From Mannheimia haemolytica (lineage in GTDB: Bacteria; Pseudomonadota; Gammaproteobacteria; Enterobacterales; Pasteurellaceae): a stretch of DNA of 64,000 nucleotides. Positions 1 to 8,458 of this stretch are shown here, one piece after another. Position 1 is the first letter of the stretch. Every line of letters starts with the position of its first letter. The stretch lies in the NCBI RefSeq assembly GCF_004342115.1, contig NZ_SMAC01000004.1, positions 1-64,000 of the forward strand, in the 5' to 3' direction. Position numbers and translations under genes: made by a program. Below the pieces are notes generated by a model. It worked only from the letters and a program-made list of their open reading frames with translations, did not search any database and was not told the origin of the DNA.

Positions 1-28
1 ATCTGAGCCATGATCAAACTCTTCAATT
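1..28 (-). rRNA. rrs: 16S rRNA gene, 5' end only
   Basis: Read on the minus strand, the first bases of the window give the invariant 5' end of bacterial 16S rRNA (AATTGAAGAGTTTGATCATG followed by GCTCAGAT). The gene runs off the left edge, so only its start is seen. The boxA and promoter found further right on the same strand show that this is the beginning of an rRNA operon. Confidence 0.95.
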
Positions 29-207
29 CAAAAAGTTTAATCGCTCAATACTGCTGACATAAAATCGCACTTCCAAATTTAAACCTAATTAAAATCAGGT
101 TAAAAGAAAGTAATGAATTTCTAGTTAGCACCTATTAAGACTTCAAAATTAAAAAAATATTTTTCAATCAAGTCAATCAACAAGTGCCCACACAGATTGT
201 CTGATAA

Positions 208-222
208 ATTGTTAAAGAACAA
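208..222 (-). promoter_or_regulatory. boxA antitermination element of the rRNA leader
   Basis: On the minus strand the leader reads TTGTTCTTTAACAAT and is followed by a stretch resembling the enterobacterial rrn leader (TTTATCAGACAATCTGTGTG). boxA recruits NusB/NusE so that rRNA transcription resists Rho termination. Its position between promoter and 16S start fits this role. Confidence 0.8.
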
Positions 223-287
223 AAAGAAACGACGCACTGGAAATCAATTTTAAATCGTTCACAACAGTGCGTCGTTGTGTGCTGCGT

Positions 288-315
288 ATTATAGGGAAAA
301 ACAAAAACAACGCAA
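288..315 (-). promoter_or_regulatory. rRNA operon promoter (sigma70)
   Basis: On the minus strand a consensus -10 hexamer TATAAT (288-293) lies 16 bp downstream of a -35-like TTGCGT (310-315). The start region ACGCAGCAC is GC-rich, as expected for a stringently controlled rrn promoter. An inverted repeat (GACGCACTG / CAGTGCGTC) lies in the early leader at 230-274. The -35 overlaps one arm of an uptake-signal hairpin. Confidence 0.75.
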
Positions 316-355
316 GCGGTTTTTGTAAAAAATTTGAAAAAAAATGACCGCTTGC
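312..355. terminator. Inverted uptake-signal pair, hairpin
   Basis: GCAAGCGGT (312-320) and ACCGCTTGC (347-355) are complementary arms around an AT-rich loop. Oppositely oriented uptake cores that form terminator-like stems are typical of Pasteurellaceae intergenic DNA. This one lies between the rRNA promoter and the gene at 513; its left arm overlaps the rRNA -35, so a true terminator function is doubtful here. Confidence 0.5.
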
Positions 356-512
356 TTGTTTTTATAACAAAGCGCTAATTTTATGTTCAAAATATGGCTA
401 AATTTAATCTCAATTCAATAATTTTCTGTCAATCAGATCAAAATAAACATTCGCAATTTTTGGTTACAAGCGGTAAAATTTTATCCAACTTTTACCAATT
501 AAGGAGTAGATT

Positions 513-1328
513 ATGGAACACTTTATCGGTTTAGGCGTGGCCGGCAATTTTGCTGGACATTTAGAACAAGCCGGAGAGGCGGCGGATTTTGCGAAAGTGG
601 AAGCAGTGCAGCCAAAGGCGATTTTCCCGTTTTATGTGCCGGCGGAAAATTTGGGGGATTATCAGTTTTTATCCACCTATCCGCTTTCAAATACTGCGAT
701 TAATTTCCCGAGTGATGCTGATAATCTGCAAATTGAGCCTGAAGTGGCGTTAATTTGTGAAATTGGCTACCAAGATCAGCAAGTGGTTTCGCTCACGCCA
801 ACCCATTTTGCGGCTTACAATGACTGCTCTATCCGCCGTCCGAATGCGAATAAAATCTGTGAAAAGAAAAACTGGGGGGCTTCGTCTAAAGGGCTTTCGG
901 CAATTCATCTTCCATTAGATAACTTCAACAAAGGCGGCACGCTGGATAATTACAACATCGCTTGTTTCCATAAACGTAATGGCGAGCTGAATACCTACGG
1001 CATCGACAGCCCTGCGGTGGAGTACAGCTATTTCCATCAAAAATTGCTCGATTGGATTGTAGAGAGAATGAATAATCAGCCCGATGAAGGTCCGATGAAC
1101 AACATTTCCGAAATGTTAAAACAGGCAAACTACCCAACTAAAGCGATTATCAGCATTGGGGCAACACGCTACACGCCTTTTGGCGAAAGTAATTTATTGC
1201 AAGTAGGTGATGTAAGTATGGTGGTCGTTTACAATGTGAAGAAATATTCTCATAGCCAAATTGAAGAAATGGCGAAGTTGGAAACCTTTAGCGAGGATAT
1301 TTCTGCTTTAATTCAAACAGTACGTTAA
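513..1328 (+). CDS. Conserved protein of unknown function, DUF5718-like, possible fumarylacetoacetase-type fold
   Basis: A 271-residue soluble protein with no signal peptide or membrane segment. An AAGGAG ribosome site precedes the ATG at 513. I do not recognise a characterised function; from memory it resembles the DUF5718 family. Residues about 74-120 (EPEVALICEI, then VVSLTPTHFAAYNDCSIRR, then a Lys-rich KKNWGASSKG) recall the metal-binding and 'ND-S-R' region of fumarylacetoacetate hydrolase-like enzymes, so a hydrolase or decarboxylase acting on a small keto-acid is possible. That is inference. It stands alone between the rRNA promoter and the ligase gene. Confidence 0.7.
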   Translation: MEHFIGLGVAGNFAGHLEQAGEAADFAKVEAVQPKAIFPFYVPAENLGDYQFLSTYPLSNTAINFPSDADNLQIEPEVALICEIGYQDQQVVSLTPTHFAAYNDCSIRRPNANKICEKKNWGASSKGLSAIHLPLDNFNKGGTLDNYNIACFHKRNGELNTYGIDSPAVEYSYFHQKLLDWIVERMNNQPDEGPMNNISEMLKQANYPTKAIISIGATRYTPFGESNLLQVGDVSMVVVYNVKKYSHSQIEEMAKLETFSEDISALIQTVR

Positions 1329-1361
1329 ATTTCTCACTCAAGCGATCAGTTTTTCGGAAAA

Positions 1362-1383
1362 TTTTGCGATCTGCGTCGAAAAA
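1362..1383 (+). promoter_or_regulatory. CRP-S (Sxy-dependent) competence-type site
   Basis: TTTTGCGATC followed by TGCGTCGAAAAA closely follows the Pasteurellaceae CRP-S pattern TTTTGCGATC-N2-GATCGCAAAA: the left half is perfect and the right half has three mismatches. A -10-like TATAGT is at 1420-1425, which puts the site centre about 60 bp upstream of the predicted start, a class I position. The downstream gene is the ligase whose H. influenzae homologue belongs to the CRP-S competence regulon. Confidence 0.6.
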
Positions 1384-1461
1384 TTGAGATTCATTTCTGA
1401 CTGTTTGCACGCTTTCCTTTATAGTGCCTTGCATATTCGGAGGCACTATTTCGGAGAGACT

Positions 1462-2286
1462 ATGAAAAAACTGCTCTTATTCCTACTCTTCATTGGTAAC
1501 CCTATTTTTGCCAAATCGCCCGAGTTAATGCTCGTTGGGCAATATCAAGATCAAGACATCAGTGGCTGGGTAATGTCAGAAAAACTCGATGGCGTGCGAG
1601 GTTTTTGGGACGGTCAACAGCTCATCAGCCGCCAAGGTTATCCGCTCAATCCACCCGACTATTTTATTCAAGATTTCCCTCCTTTTGCGATTGACGGCGA
1701 ACTGTTTAGCGAACGGGGCAAATTTGAGGAAATTTCAAGCATTGTGCGTTCCGCTCAGCCCAAAGGTTGGCACAAGCTGAAATTACAGGTGTTCGATGTG
1801 CCAAATGCACAAGGGAATTTGATTGAACGGCTGGCGACCTTAGAGAATTATCTGAAGCAACATCCAACGCTCCATATCGCTATTATTGAGCAAATTCCGA
1901 TTAAAGATAAAGCCCACCTTCAACAATTTTACCAATCTGTGCTGGAACAAGGTGGCGAAGGGGTTATCGTTCGCAACCCGAATGCAGGCTATATTCAAGG
2001 TCGTTCTGCCCAAATTTTGAAAATCAAACCGGTTTTAGATGAGGAATGCACTGTGGTTGCCCATCATAAAGGCAAAGGGAAATATACCGATAAACTCGGG
2101 GCAATCACTTGTGAAAATCAACGTGGACGTTTTCGGATTGGCAGCGGTTTTAAAGATAAAGAACGAGAAAATCCGCCACCGATTGGCTCAATCATTACCT
2201 ATAAATATCGAGGTGTCACAGAATCAGGCAAGCCCAGATTTGCAACGTTTTGGCGAATAAGAAATGATCAAATTTCTGAAAATTAA
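1462..2286 (+). CDS. ligE: Periplasmic ATP-dependent DNA ligase (Lig E type)
   Basis: A 274-residue minimal ligase that seals nicks in DNA using ATP. A signal peptide (residues 1-17, MKKLLLFLLFIGNPIFA) predicts export, which is characteristic of the Lig E class in naturally competent bacteria. The nucleotidyltransferase motif I is KLDGVRG with Lys41 as the adenylation site; motif EGVIVR and the KIKP motif V follow, then a short OB-fold domain. There is no extra DNA-binding domain. The ATG at 1462, preceded by CGGAGAG, is chosen because the upstream in-frame start at 1384 lies beyond the predicted promoter and would bury the signal peptide. The homologue in H. influenzae (HI1182) is induced in competence, and the CRP-S site here agrees. 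Confidence 0.9.
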   Translation: MKKLLLFLLFIGNPIFAKSPELMLVGQYQDQDISGWVMSEKLDGVRGFWDGQQLISRQGYPLNPPDYFIQDFPPFAIDGELFSERGKFEEISSIVRSAQPKGWHKLKLQVFDVPNAQGNLIERLATLENYLKQHPTLHIAIIEQIPIKDKAHLQQFYQSVLEQGGEGVIVRNPNAGYIQGRSAQILKIKPVLDEECTVVAHHKGKGKYTDKLGAITCENQRGRFRIGSGFKDKERENPPPIGSIITYKYRGVTESGKPRFATFWRIRNDQISEN

Positions 2287-2379
2287 GAGCTATTTCACAT
2301 TTTCAACAAAATAAAATTGACAGTCTGGATATATCAGCGTAAAAAGTTGTTACCTTTTTGTAACAATTTGAGGGCAATT

Positions 2380-3027
2380 ATGCTGACGATTCATCATACC
2401 AGCGAACATTCCCTGCTCTGCTTAGCCGAACCGCCTGCAGAGCTTGCCAAACAGCAACAGATTTGGCGGGTGGCAGAACAGGCAAGAGCCTTAGATGGCG
2501 TGTTGGAAGTGGTGGTAGGAATGAACAATTTTACCCTATTTCACGCCATTGGCACCGATAGCACACGCCTTATCCAAGCGGTTCAACAACTCTGGGAAAA
2601 CGACCAAGCCCAAGCCGCACAATCCCCACGCCTGATTGAAATCCCTGTCCATTACGGCGGTGAATTTGGCGAAGATCTGTTTGAAGTCGCCCAATTCCAC
2701 AATACCACTCCCGAAGAGATTATCCGCCGTCATACCGAACCGACTTACACCGTGTTTATGATCGGCTTTCAACCCGGCTTTCCTTACCTCAACGGCTTAC
2801 CGCAAAATTTACACACCCCACGCCGAAACGTGCCTCGCACCAAAGTCCCTGCCGGTTCGGTCGGCATCGGCGGTAGTCAAACAGGCATTTATCCCTTTAC
2901 CTCACCAGGTGGCTGGCAACTGTTAGGACGAACCGAGTTACCGTTGTTTGATATTCAACACAATCCGCCAACGCTACTTACAGCCGGCGATAATGTTAGA
3001 TTTGTGGCGGAGAGTATAACGCTATGA
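2380..3027 (+). CDS. pxpB: 5-oxoprolinase subunit PxpB
   Basis: A 215-residue protein of the KipI/PxpB family. With PxpC and PxpA it forms the prokaryotic ATP-dependent 5-oxoprolinase, which opens pyroglutamate to glutamate. Family motifs are present: IGFQPGFPYL, the R-x-VPAGSVGIGG stretch, then QTGIYP and SPGGWQLLGRT near the C-terminus. The ATG at 2380 is used: it has GAGGGC upstream and gives the usual family N-terminus; an in-frame TTG at 2317 would add 21 unlikely residues. Its stop overlaps the pxpC start (ATGA), so the two are translationally coupled. Confidence 0.92.
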   Translation: MLTIHHTSEHSLLCLAEPPAELAKQQQIWRVAEQARALDGVLEVVVGMNNFTLFHAIGTDSTRLIQAVQQLWENDQAQAAQSPRLIEIPVHYGGEFGEDLFEVAQFHNTTPEEIIRRHTEPTYTVFMIGFQPGFPYLNGLPQNLHTPRRNVPRTKVPAGSVGIGGSQTGIYPFTSPGGWQLLGRTELPLFDIQHNPPTLLTAGDNVRFVAESITL

Positions 3028-3953
3028 TTTATATCGAAAAAATACAGGGTTTTGCCCACATTCAAGATTTAGGGCGTTATGGTTATCGCCATTTAGGCGT
3101 GAGCCACGGCGGTGCGATGGACAGCCTTGCCTTACAAGCGGGTAATTTATTGTTAAAAAATGCAAATAATGCACCTGCGATTGAACTTACCCTTGGCGGA
3201 ATGCGGATTACCTTTGATTGCGACACGCCATTTTGCCTCACCGGTGCATTGGTGGAGGCGGAGCTGGACGGCACGCCGGTTTTTTCCTATTACCGCTACA
3301 CTGCCAACGCCCGTCAAACGCTGACGATAAAACGGATTGTTCTCGGCAATTACGCCTATTTATGCGTGGCAGGCGGTTTTCTGGTGCCGCAGGTGTTAGG
3401 TTCGGCAAGTACCGATCTCAAAGCTCAATTTGGCGGTTTTCAAGGCAGAATGTTAAAAGCCGGCGATAACATCGCCACAGGCCGCAGAGACAGCCGACTT
3501 TCTTTGATGTCGATTGAGCCGATTGATTTCACCTCACACATTCGGGCAACCGCTTCGAGCGAATATGAAGCCTTTACCGCAGATAGCCGTGAACGCTTTT
3601 GGCAACAAGGGTGGCAACTGCAAAACAACAGCAACCGTATGGGCTACCGTTTTGCAGAAAAAGCGTTGGAATTGACCGCTTCCCTTGAAATGCTCTCCTA
3701 CTCAGCCCCGAGTGGTACGGTGCAAGTGCCGCCGGACGGCCAGCCGATTGTGCTGATGGCAGATGCCCAAACCACCGGTGGTTATCCGAAAATTGCCTGC
3801 ATTATTCAGGCCGATCTCGGGCGGTTGGCACAAAATCCGTTCGGCTCAACGGTGCAATTTGAGCAAGTAAGCCGTGAACAAGCGGTCGAAATTTATCAAA
3901 AAGATCAAAATTATTTGGAAACAATTCGGAGAAAAGCGAATGAATCACGTTGA
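3024..3953 (+). CDS. pxpC: 5-oxoprolinase subunit PxpC
   Basis: A 309-residue KipA/PxpC (biotin-dependent carboxyltransferase-like fold) protein, partner of PxpB. The N-terminal [21 protein letters not shown] and the later [27 protein letters not shown] are diagnostic. It starts at the ATGA overlap with pxpB and its end overlaps pxpA by 14 bp, which indicates one transcript with coupled translation. No signal peptide; cytosolic. Family assignment is firm and the enzyme role is established for E. coli PxpABC. Confidence 0.92.
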   Translation: MIYIEKIQGFAHIQDLGRYGYRHLGVSHGGAMDSLALQAGNLLLKNANNAPAIELTLGGMRITFDCDTPFCLTGALVEAELDGTPVFSYYRYTANARQTLTIKRIVLGNYAYLCVAGGFLVPQVLGSASTDLKAQFGGFQGRMLKAGDNIATGRRDSRLSLMSIEPIDFTSHIRATASSEYEAFTADSRERFWQQGWQLQNNSNRMGYRFAEKALELTASLEMLSYSAPSGTVQVPPDGQPIVLMADAQTTGGYPKIACIIQADLGRLAQNPFGSTVQFEQVSREQAVEIYQKDQNYLETIRRKANESR

Positions 3954-4677
3954 TTTAAATGTCGATCTTGCCGAAGGTTGTGGCAACGATCATTCATTAT
4001 TACAGCTCGTTACTTCGGCGAATGTCTGCTGTGGCTTGCACGCCGGTGATTACAATGAAATGCGTAAAGCGATTAACTGGGCGAAGGAAAACAGCGTGCG
4101 AGTTGGCGCTCACCCGAGTTTTCCAGATAGGGAAAACTTTGGGCGTACCAATATGCAACTGCCCGATGATGAACTTAAAGCCTGTCTGCTCTACCAACTG
4201 GGAGCCGCCAAAGCCTTATGTGATGCGGAAAATATGCCGATGAGCTACGTTAAACCGCACGGCGCTTTATACAATATGGCCGCCAAAGACCCTCACCTTG
4301 CCACCCTTATCGCCAATACGGTCAAACAGTTCGATCCCAACCTCAAACTGATGGGCTTATCCGGCAGCCTGATGTTGAGCATTGCCGAGCAGCACGGTTT
4401 GGAAACCATTTCCGAAGTCTTTGCCGACCGCCACTATTTAGCTGACGGCTCGCTCGTGCCTCGCACCCGTGATGATGCAATGGTAGAAAGCGATGATGAA
4501 GCGATCAGCCAAGTCTTGCAAATGGTGTTAGACGGCACTGTACCAACCGTTGATGGTGGTAATGTGGCGATTAAAGCCGACAGCATTTGCTTACACGGTG
4601 ACAGCGAACACGCCGTGGTATTTGCCGAGCGAATTAAAAAAGAGTTACAGGCAAAGGGGATTTTGGTGAAAGCCTGA
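3940..4677 (+). CDS. pxpA: 5-oxoprolinase subunit PxpA (LamB/YcsF family)
   Basis: A 245-residue protein beginning [18 protein letters not shown], followed by the family's [10 protein letters not shown] and VKPHGALYN motifs and EVFADRHY. PxpA completes the three-subunit 5-oxoprolinase. The ATG at 3940 lies inside the end of pxpC after a GGAGAAAAGCGA ribosome site; the longer frame from 3874 is not needed. Gene order B-C-A is followed, after a repeat, by an NRAMP-like permease, the same association as in the Bacillus ycsFG-kip region. Confidence 0.93.
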   Translation: MNHVDLNVDLAEGCGNDHSLLQLVTSANVCCGLHAGDYNEMRKAINWAKENSVRVGAHPSFPDRENFGRTNMQLPDDELKACLLYQLGAAKALCDAENMPMSYVKPHGALYNMAAKDPHLATLIANTVKQFDPNLKLMGLSGSLMLSIAEQHGLETISEVFADRHYLADGSLVPRTRDDAMVESDDEAISQVLQMVLDGTVPTVDGGNVAIKADSICLHGDSEHAVVFAERIKKELQAKGILVKA

Positions 4678-4731
4678 TCCTGTTTTAGTCAAAATGGACG
4701 GAAAACCAGAAATAAAACTCTTGGAGATCGA

Positions 4732-4890
4732 ACTCCCCTCTTTAGAAAAGAGGGGCTGGGGGAGATTTGACAGAAGCGATTTACGGAGAAAATAAGTAAT
4801 TTCAAGAGGTTAAATTGAGCATTATTAACTCTCTCACTTCGATGAGTTCTACTGCCAAATCTCCCCTAACCCCTCTTTGCTAAAGAGGGG
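4732..4890. repeat. Palindromic repeat, family B, copy 1
   Basis: Between pxpA and the permease gene. Outer inverted arms carry CCCCTCTTTAGAAAAGAGGGG (left, itself a hairpin) and CCCCTCTTTGCTAAAGAGGGG (right), each followed inward by the motif AGATTTG/CAAATCT. A related copy lies at 41773-41935 and shares an inner block CAGAAG...CGGAGAAAATA in opposite orientation. There is no open frame; it looks like a non-autonomous MITE-like element. Confidence 0.7.
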
Positions 4891-4951
4891 AATATTACCA
4901 TGATAAATCCACGAATAATGACTCATTAACAACAAAAAAGGAACCAACACA

Positions 4952-6139
4952 ATGTCAAACAACAACCGTAGCGCCCTACTCGGGGCAGCATTTTTAATGG
5001 CGACCTCCGCCATCGGGCCGGGGTTCTTAACCCAAACAGCCACCTTCACCCAAACCCTACTTGCCAGCTTCGGCTTTGTGATCTTACTCTCGATCTTGCT
5101 TGATATCGGTGCTCAACTGAATATTTGGCGAATTGTAGCAGTATCGGAAAAGAAAGCTCAAGACATCGCCAATGCCGTATTGCCGGGGGCAGGTTACTTT
5201 CTGGCTCTGCTTATCGTGATGGGCGGTTTAGCCTTTAATATCGGCAACGTGGGCGGTGCAGGTTTAGGGCTAAACATTCTCACCGGACTTTCCCCTGAAA
5301 TGGGTGCGGTGGTCAGCGGTGCGATTGCCGTGGGCGTGTTCCTGTTCCGTGAAGCTGGTAAAGTGATGGACAGATTTGCACAAATTATGGGCTTTGTGAT
5401 GATTGCTTTAACCATCTTCGTTGCCGTAAAAGCCAATCCGCCAATCGACGATGCGGTGGTGCATACCTTTGTGCCGGAAAAATTAGACGTGATTGCGATT
5501 GTCACGCTAGTGGGCGGAACTGTTGGTGGATACATCACCTTTGCTGGTGCGCACCGTTTGCTTGATGCAGGCATTAAAGGCAAAGAGAATTTAAAAGAGG
5601 TGAGCAAAAGCTCGGTGTCAGCCATTTTAATCGCCTCAATTATGCGTGTGGTACTGTTTTTAGCGGTGCTGGGCGTGGTGTCAATGGGCGTGCAACTTGA
5701 TCCGAAAAACCCTGCGGCTACCCCATTTGCCCACGTTGCCGGCGATGTCGGTTTGATGATCTTCGGCGTGGTGATTTGGGCAGCCTCCATTACCTCTGTG
5801 ATTGGGGCGGCTTATACCTCGGTTTCCTTCATTACTTCATTCTCGCCATTTATCGAAAAACACAAAAACTGTTTCATTGTCGCCTTTATTGTGGTTTCAA
5901 CCGCCGTGCTGGCAACCATCGGCAGACCGGCACAAGTCTTGGTGTTTGTAGGGACGCTTAACGGCTTAATTCTACCGATTTCCCTCGGGTTAATTCTGCT
6001 GGCAGCTCACAAAACCAAGATTGTGGGCGACTACAAACACCCTGTGTGGATGACCGTTTCAGGGGCGATTGTGGTGATTCTAATGGCGGTGCTAAGTGCA
6101 ATGACCCTTTCAAAATATATTTCGGGGCTAATGGCATAA
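4952..6139 (+). CDS. NRAMP-like (YcsG-type) transporter next to 5-oxoprolinase genes
   Basis: A 395-residue integral membrane protein with about eleven hydrophobic segments. It starts after an AAAAAAGGA site. The first segment holds ATSAIGPGFLTQTATFTQ, resembling the NRAMP TM1 motif but with TSAIGPG where metal transporters have the metal-binding D-P-G-N, so Mn/Fe transport is unlikely. Proteins of this subgroup sit beside pxp genes in several phyla, so uptake of 5-oxoproline or a related amide is the likely job; this is inference from context. It may share the pxp transcript despite the 274 bp repeat-filled gap. Confidence 0.75.
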   Translation: MSNNNRSALLGAAFLMATSAIGPGFLTQTATFTQTLLASFGFVILLSILLDIGAQLNIWRIVAVSEKKAQDIANAVLPGAGYFLALLIVMGGLAFNIGNVGGAGLGLNILTGLSPEMGAVVSGAIAVGVFLFREAGKVMDRFAQIMGFVMIALTIFVAVKANPPIDDAVVHTFVPEKLDVIAIVTLVGGTVGGYITFAGAHRLLDAGIKGKENLKEVSKSSVSAILIASIMRVVLFLAVLGVVSMGVQLDPKNPAATPFAHVAGDVGLMIFGVVIWAASITSVIGAAYTSVSFITSFSPFIEKHKNCFIVAFIVVSTAVLATIGRPAQVLVFVGTLNGLILPISLGLILLAAHKTKIVGDYKHPVWMTVSGAIVVILMAVLSAMTLSKYISGLMA

Positions 6140-6328
6140 CGACTTAGCTTCAAGCTAACCTAAGGTCAGGTTTTGCAAATTTTAACTACTCTTGTAAAAA
6201 ATTTGTAAAATCTGACCGCTTGCGTTTAAAGTTTGTGATCTACCACTCATTTTGAGGCTAAATAATTTGAAATAAATCTGAATTTTTTCTACATTTTCTT
6301 CATCATTTCTACATTTTAAGGATAAATT

Positions 6329-6583
6329 ATGGCACCTGCAGAACTCTTTGCGGAAGGTATAAATTTAATGGTAGCCGGAATGGGATTTGTTATGCTGTTC
6401 CTGCTGGTTTTAATTTATGCCATCAGCTTTATTTCCAAGATTATCAATCAATATTTCCCCGAACCTGTTTCTATTCCAGCCTCTAAAACTGTGCCTCAAT
6501 CTCCCCCAGATGATTTAGAGCGTTTACGCCCTGTGATTGCCGCTGCGATTGCTCATCATCGTCGAATTAACGGGCAACATTAA
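6329..6583 (+). CDS. oadG: Oxaloacetate decarboxylase gamma chain
   Basis: An 84-residue membrane protein with one hydrophobic helix (about residues 13-36) and a polar C-terminal tail, the shape and size of OadG. It anchors and stabilises the sodium-pumping oxaloacetate decarboxylase and helps bind Zn2+. It starts after TAAGGA at position 6318 and is followed closely by oadA and oadB, the standard G-A-B order. The upstream gap holds two copies of TTTCTACATTTT (about 6287-6317), a short direct repeat of unknown meaning. Confidence 0.9.
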   Translation: MAPAELFAEGINLMVAGMGFVMLFLLVLIYAISFISKIINQYFPEPVSIPASKTVPQSPPDDLERLRPVIAAAIAHHRRINGQH

Positions 6584-6622
6584 CAAGATTTCAAAAATAA
6601 AATAATTAGAAGGAATTTGATT

Positions 6623-8449
6623 ATGACAACTCAACCGAAAAAAATTGCGATTACCGATGTGGTTTTGCGTGATGCACACCAATCCCTTTTTGCGACTCGT
6701 TTACGCTTAGACGATATGTTACCGATTGCCTCCGAGCTGGATAATATCGGCTATTGGTCGTTAGAAACTTGGGGCGGGGCAACTTTTGACAGTTGTATTC
6801 GTTTTTTAGGCGAAGATCCGTGGGTGCGTTTGCGTGAGCTGAAAAAAGCAATGCCGAAAACCCCAATGCAAATGCTGCTACGTGGGCAAAACTTATTGGG
6901 TTATCGTCATTATGCCGACGATGTGGTAGATAAATTTGTCGAGCGTTCGGTGGCAAACGGTATGAGTGTGTTCCGTGTATTTGATGCCCTCAACGACCCT
7001 CGCAATATGCAAGCCGCATTACAAGCGGTCAAAAAACACGGCGGGCACGCACAAGGTACTTTGAGTTACACCACCAGCCCTGTTCATACCCTACAAACGT
7101 GGTTGGATGTAACCGAGCAATTATTGGAAATTGGCGTGGATTCGTTGGTGATCAAAGATATGTCGGGCATTTTAACCCCAATGGCAGCCTATGAATTAGT
7201 CAGCGAAATTAAAAAACGCTACGACGTTGAGCTACATCTCCATTGCCATTCAACCACCGGTATGGCTGAAATGGCGTTGCTCAAAGCGATTGAAGCCGGT
7301 GTCGATGGTGTCGATACCTCCATTTCATCAATGTCCGGCACTTACGGTCACCCGGCAACCGAGTCTATTGTCGCCACACTTCAAGGCACGCCGTATGAAA
7401 CCGGCTTGAGCATTCCAGCTCTGGAGAAAATCTCTGCCTACTTCCGTAACGTGCGTAAAAAATATGCAAAATTTGAAGGACAGCTCCGTGGTATAGATAG
7501 CCGTATTTTGGTTGCCCAAGTGCCGGGTGGCATGCTGACCAACCTCGAAAGCCAACTCAAGCAACAAAATGCGTCGGATAAATTAGACTTGGTTTTACAA
7601 GAAATTCCTCGTGTGCGTGAAGATTTAGGCAATATTCCGTTGGTGACACCAACCTCACAAATTGTCGGCACACAAGCGGTGATGAACGTATTAATGGGCG
7701 AACGTTATAAAACTATCGCCAAAGAAACTGCAGGTATTTTAAAAGGCGAATATGGTCGCACACCGGCACCGGTAAACAAAGCCTTGCAAGACAGAGTGCT
7801 TGAGGGAGCAGAGCCGATTACCGACCGCCCAGCCGATCATCTTCCGCCGGAACTGGAAAAATTAGTGGCAGAAGTGACTGCAAGTGCAAAAGAAAAAGGC
7901 ATTACGCTATCTGAAAACATGATTGATGATGTATTGATTGTGGCACTCTTCCAACAAGTGGGCTGGAAATATTTGGAAAACCGCAATAATCCGTCTGCCT
8001 TTGAGCCAGTGCCAAGTGCTGATGAAGCAAAACCGGCACAAGCCTCCGCTGCTTCTGCACCAAAAGCCCAAACACAATCCGGTTCAGCCATTTATACCGT
8101 TGAGCTTGAAGGCAAAGCCTTTGTGGTGAAGGTGAGTGAAGGTGGCGATATAACCAATATCGCTCCAACACCAGCAACACCGGCTCCGCAAGCGGTCGAT
8201 TCTGCACCAAAATCTGCAAATACGCTATCAGCCAATGCCGAACCGGTGAATGCTCCAATGGCAGGGAACATTTTGAAAGTGGAAGTGAAAGAGGGGCAAC
8301 AAGTTGCTGAAGGCGATGTGTTACTGATTCTTGAAGCAATGAAAATGGAAACCCAAATTTGTGCGGCAAAATCCGGCACGATTCAAGGCATTAATGTCAA
8401 ACAAGGCGATGTTGTGGCGGTAAATGATACTTTAATGAGTATTGCCTAG
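6623..8449 (+). CDS. oadA: Oxaloacetate decarboxylase alpha chain, biotin-containing
   Basis: A 608-residue soluble subunit that transfers the C4 carboxyl group of oxaloacetate to biotin, giving pyruvate. The N-terminal carboxyltransferase domain begins with [13 protein letters not shown] and has the [10 protein letters not shown] metal-site motif. A conserved carboxylase domain follows, then an Ala/Pro-rich linker (about residues 460-535), then the biotinyl domain with EAMKMET; Lys574 carries biotin. ATG 6623 has AGAAGGA at proper spacing; the TTG at 6617 is too close to it. Confidence 0.95.
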   Translation: MTTQPKKIAITDVVLRDAHQSLFATRLRLDDMLPIASELDNIGYWSLETWGGATFDSCIRFLGEDPWVRLRELKKAMPKTPMQMLLRGQNLLGYRHYADDVVDKFVERSVANGMSVFRVFDALNDPRNMQAALQAVKKHGGHAQGTLSYTTSPVHTLQTWLDVTEQLLEIGVDSLVIKDMSGILTPMAAYELVSEIKKRYDVELHLHCHSTTGMAEMALLKAIEAGVDGVDTSISSMSGTYGHPATESIVATLQGTPYETGLSIPALEKISAYFRNVRKKYAKFEGQLRGIDSRILVAQVPGGMLTNLESQLKQQNASDKLDLVLQEIPRVREDLGNIPLVTPTSQIVGTQAVMNVLMGERYKTIAKETAGILKGEYGRTPAPVNKALQDRVLEGAEPITDRPADHLPPELEKLVAEVTASAKEKGITLSENMIDDVLIVALFQQVGWKYLENRNNPSAFEPVPSADEAKPAQASAASAPKAQTQSGSAIYTVELEGKAFVVKVSEGGDITNIAPTPATPAPQAVDSAPKSANTLSANAEPVNAPMAGNILKVEVKEGQQVAEGDVLLILEAMKMETQICAAKSGTIQGINVKQGDVVAVNDTLMSIA

Positions 8450-8458
8450 GAGTCCGGT

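Noticed and set aside
5194-5790. 198-codon open frame on the minus strand inside the NRAMP-like gene
   Set aside because: It is antisense to a clear membrane protein; its Thr/Pro/Ser-rich product is what the complement of hydrophobic codons gives, and it has no ribosome site.
6179-6220. Terminator or riboswitch before oadG
   Set aside because: GGTCAG/CTGACC arms with an uptake core form a weak stem; there is no further conserved structure to support a riboswitch.
7902-8369. 155-codon minus-strand frame within oadA
   Set aside because: Shadow of the Ala/Pro-rich linker and biotin domain of OadA; no start signal and no family resemblance.
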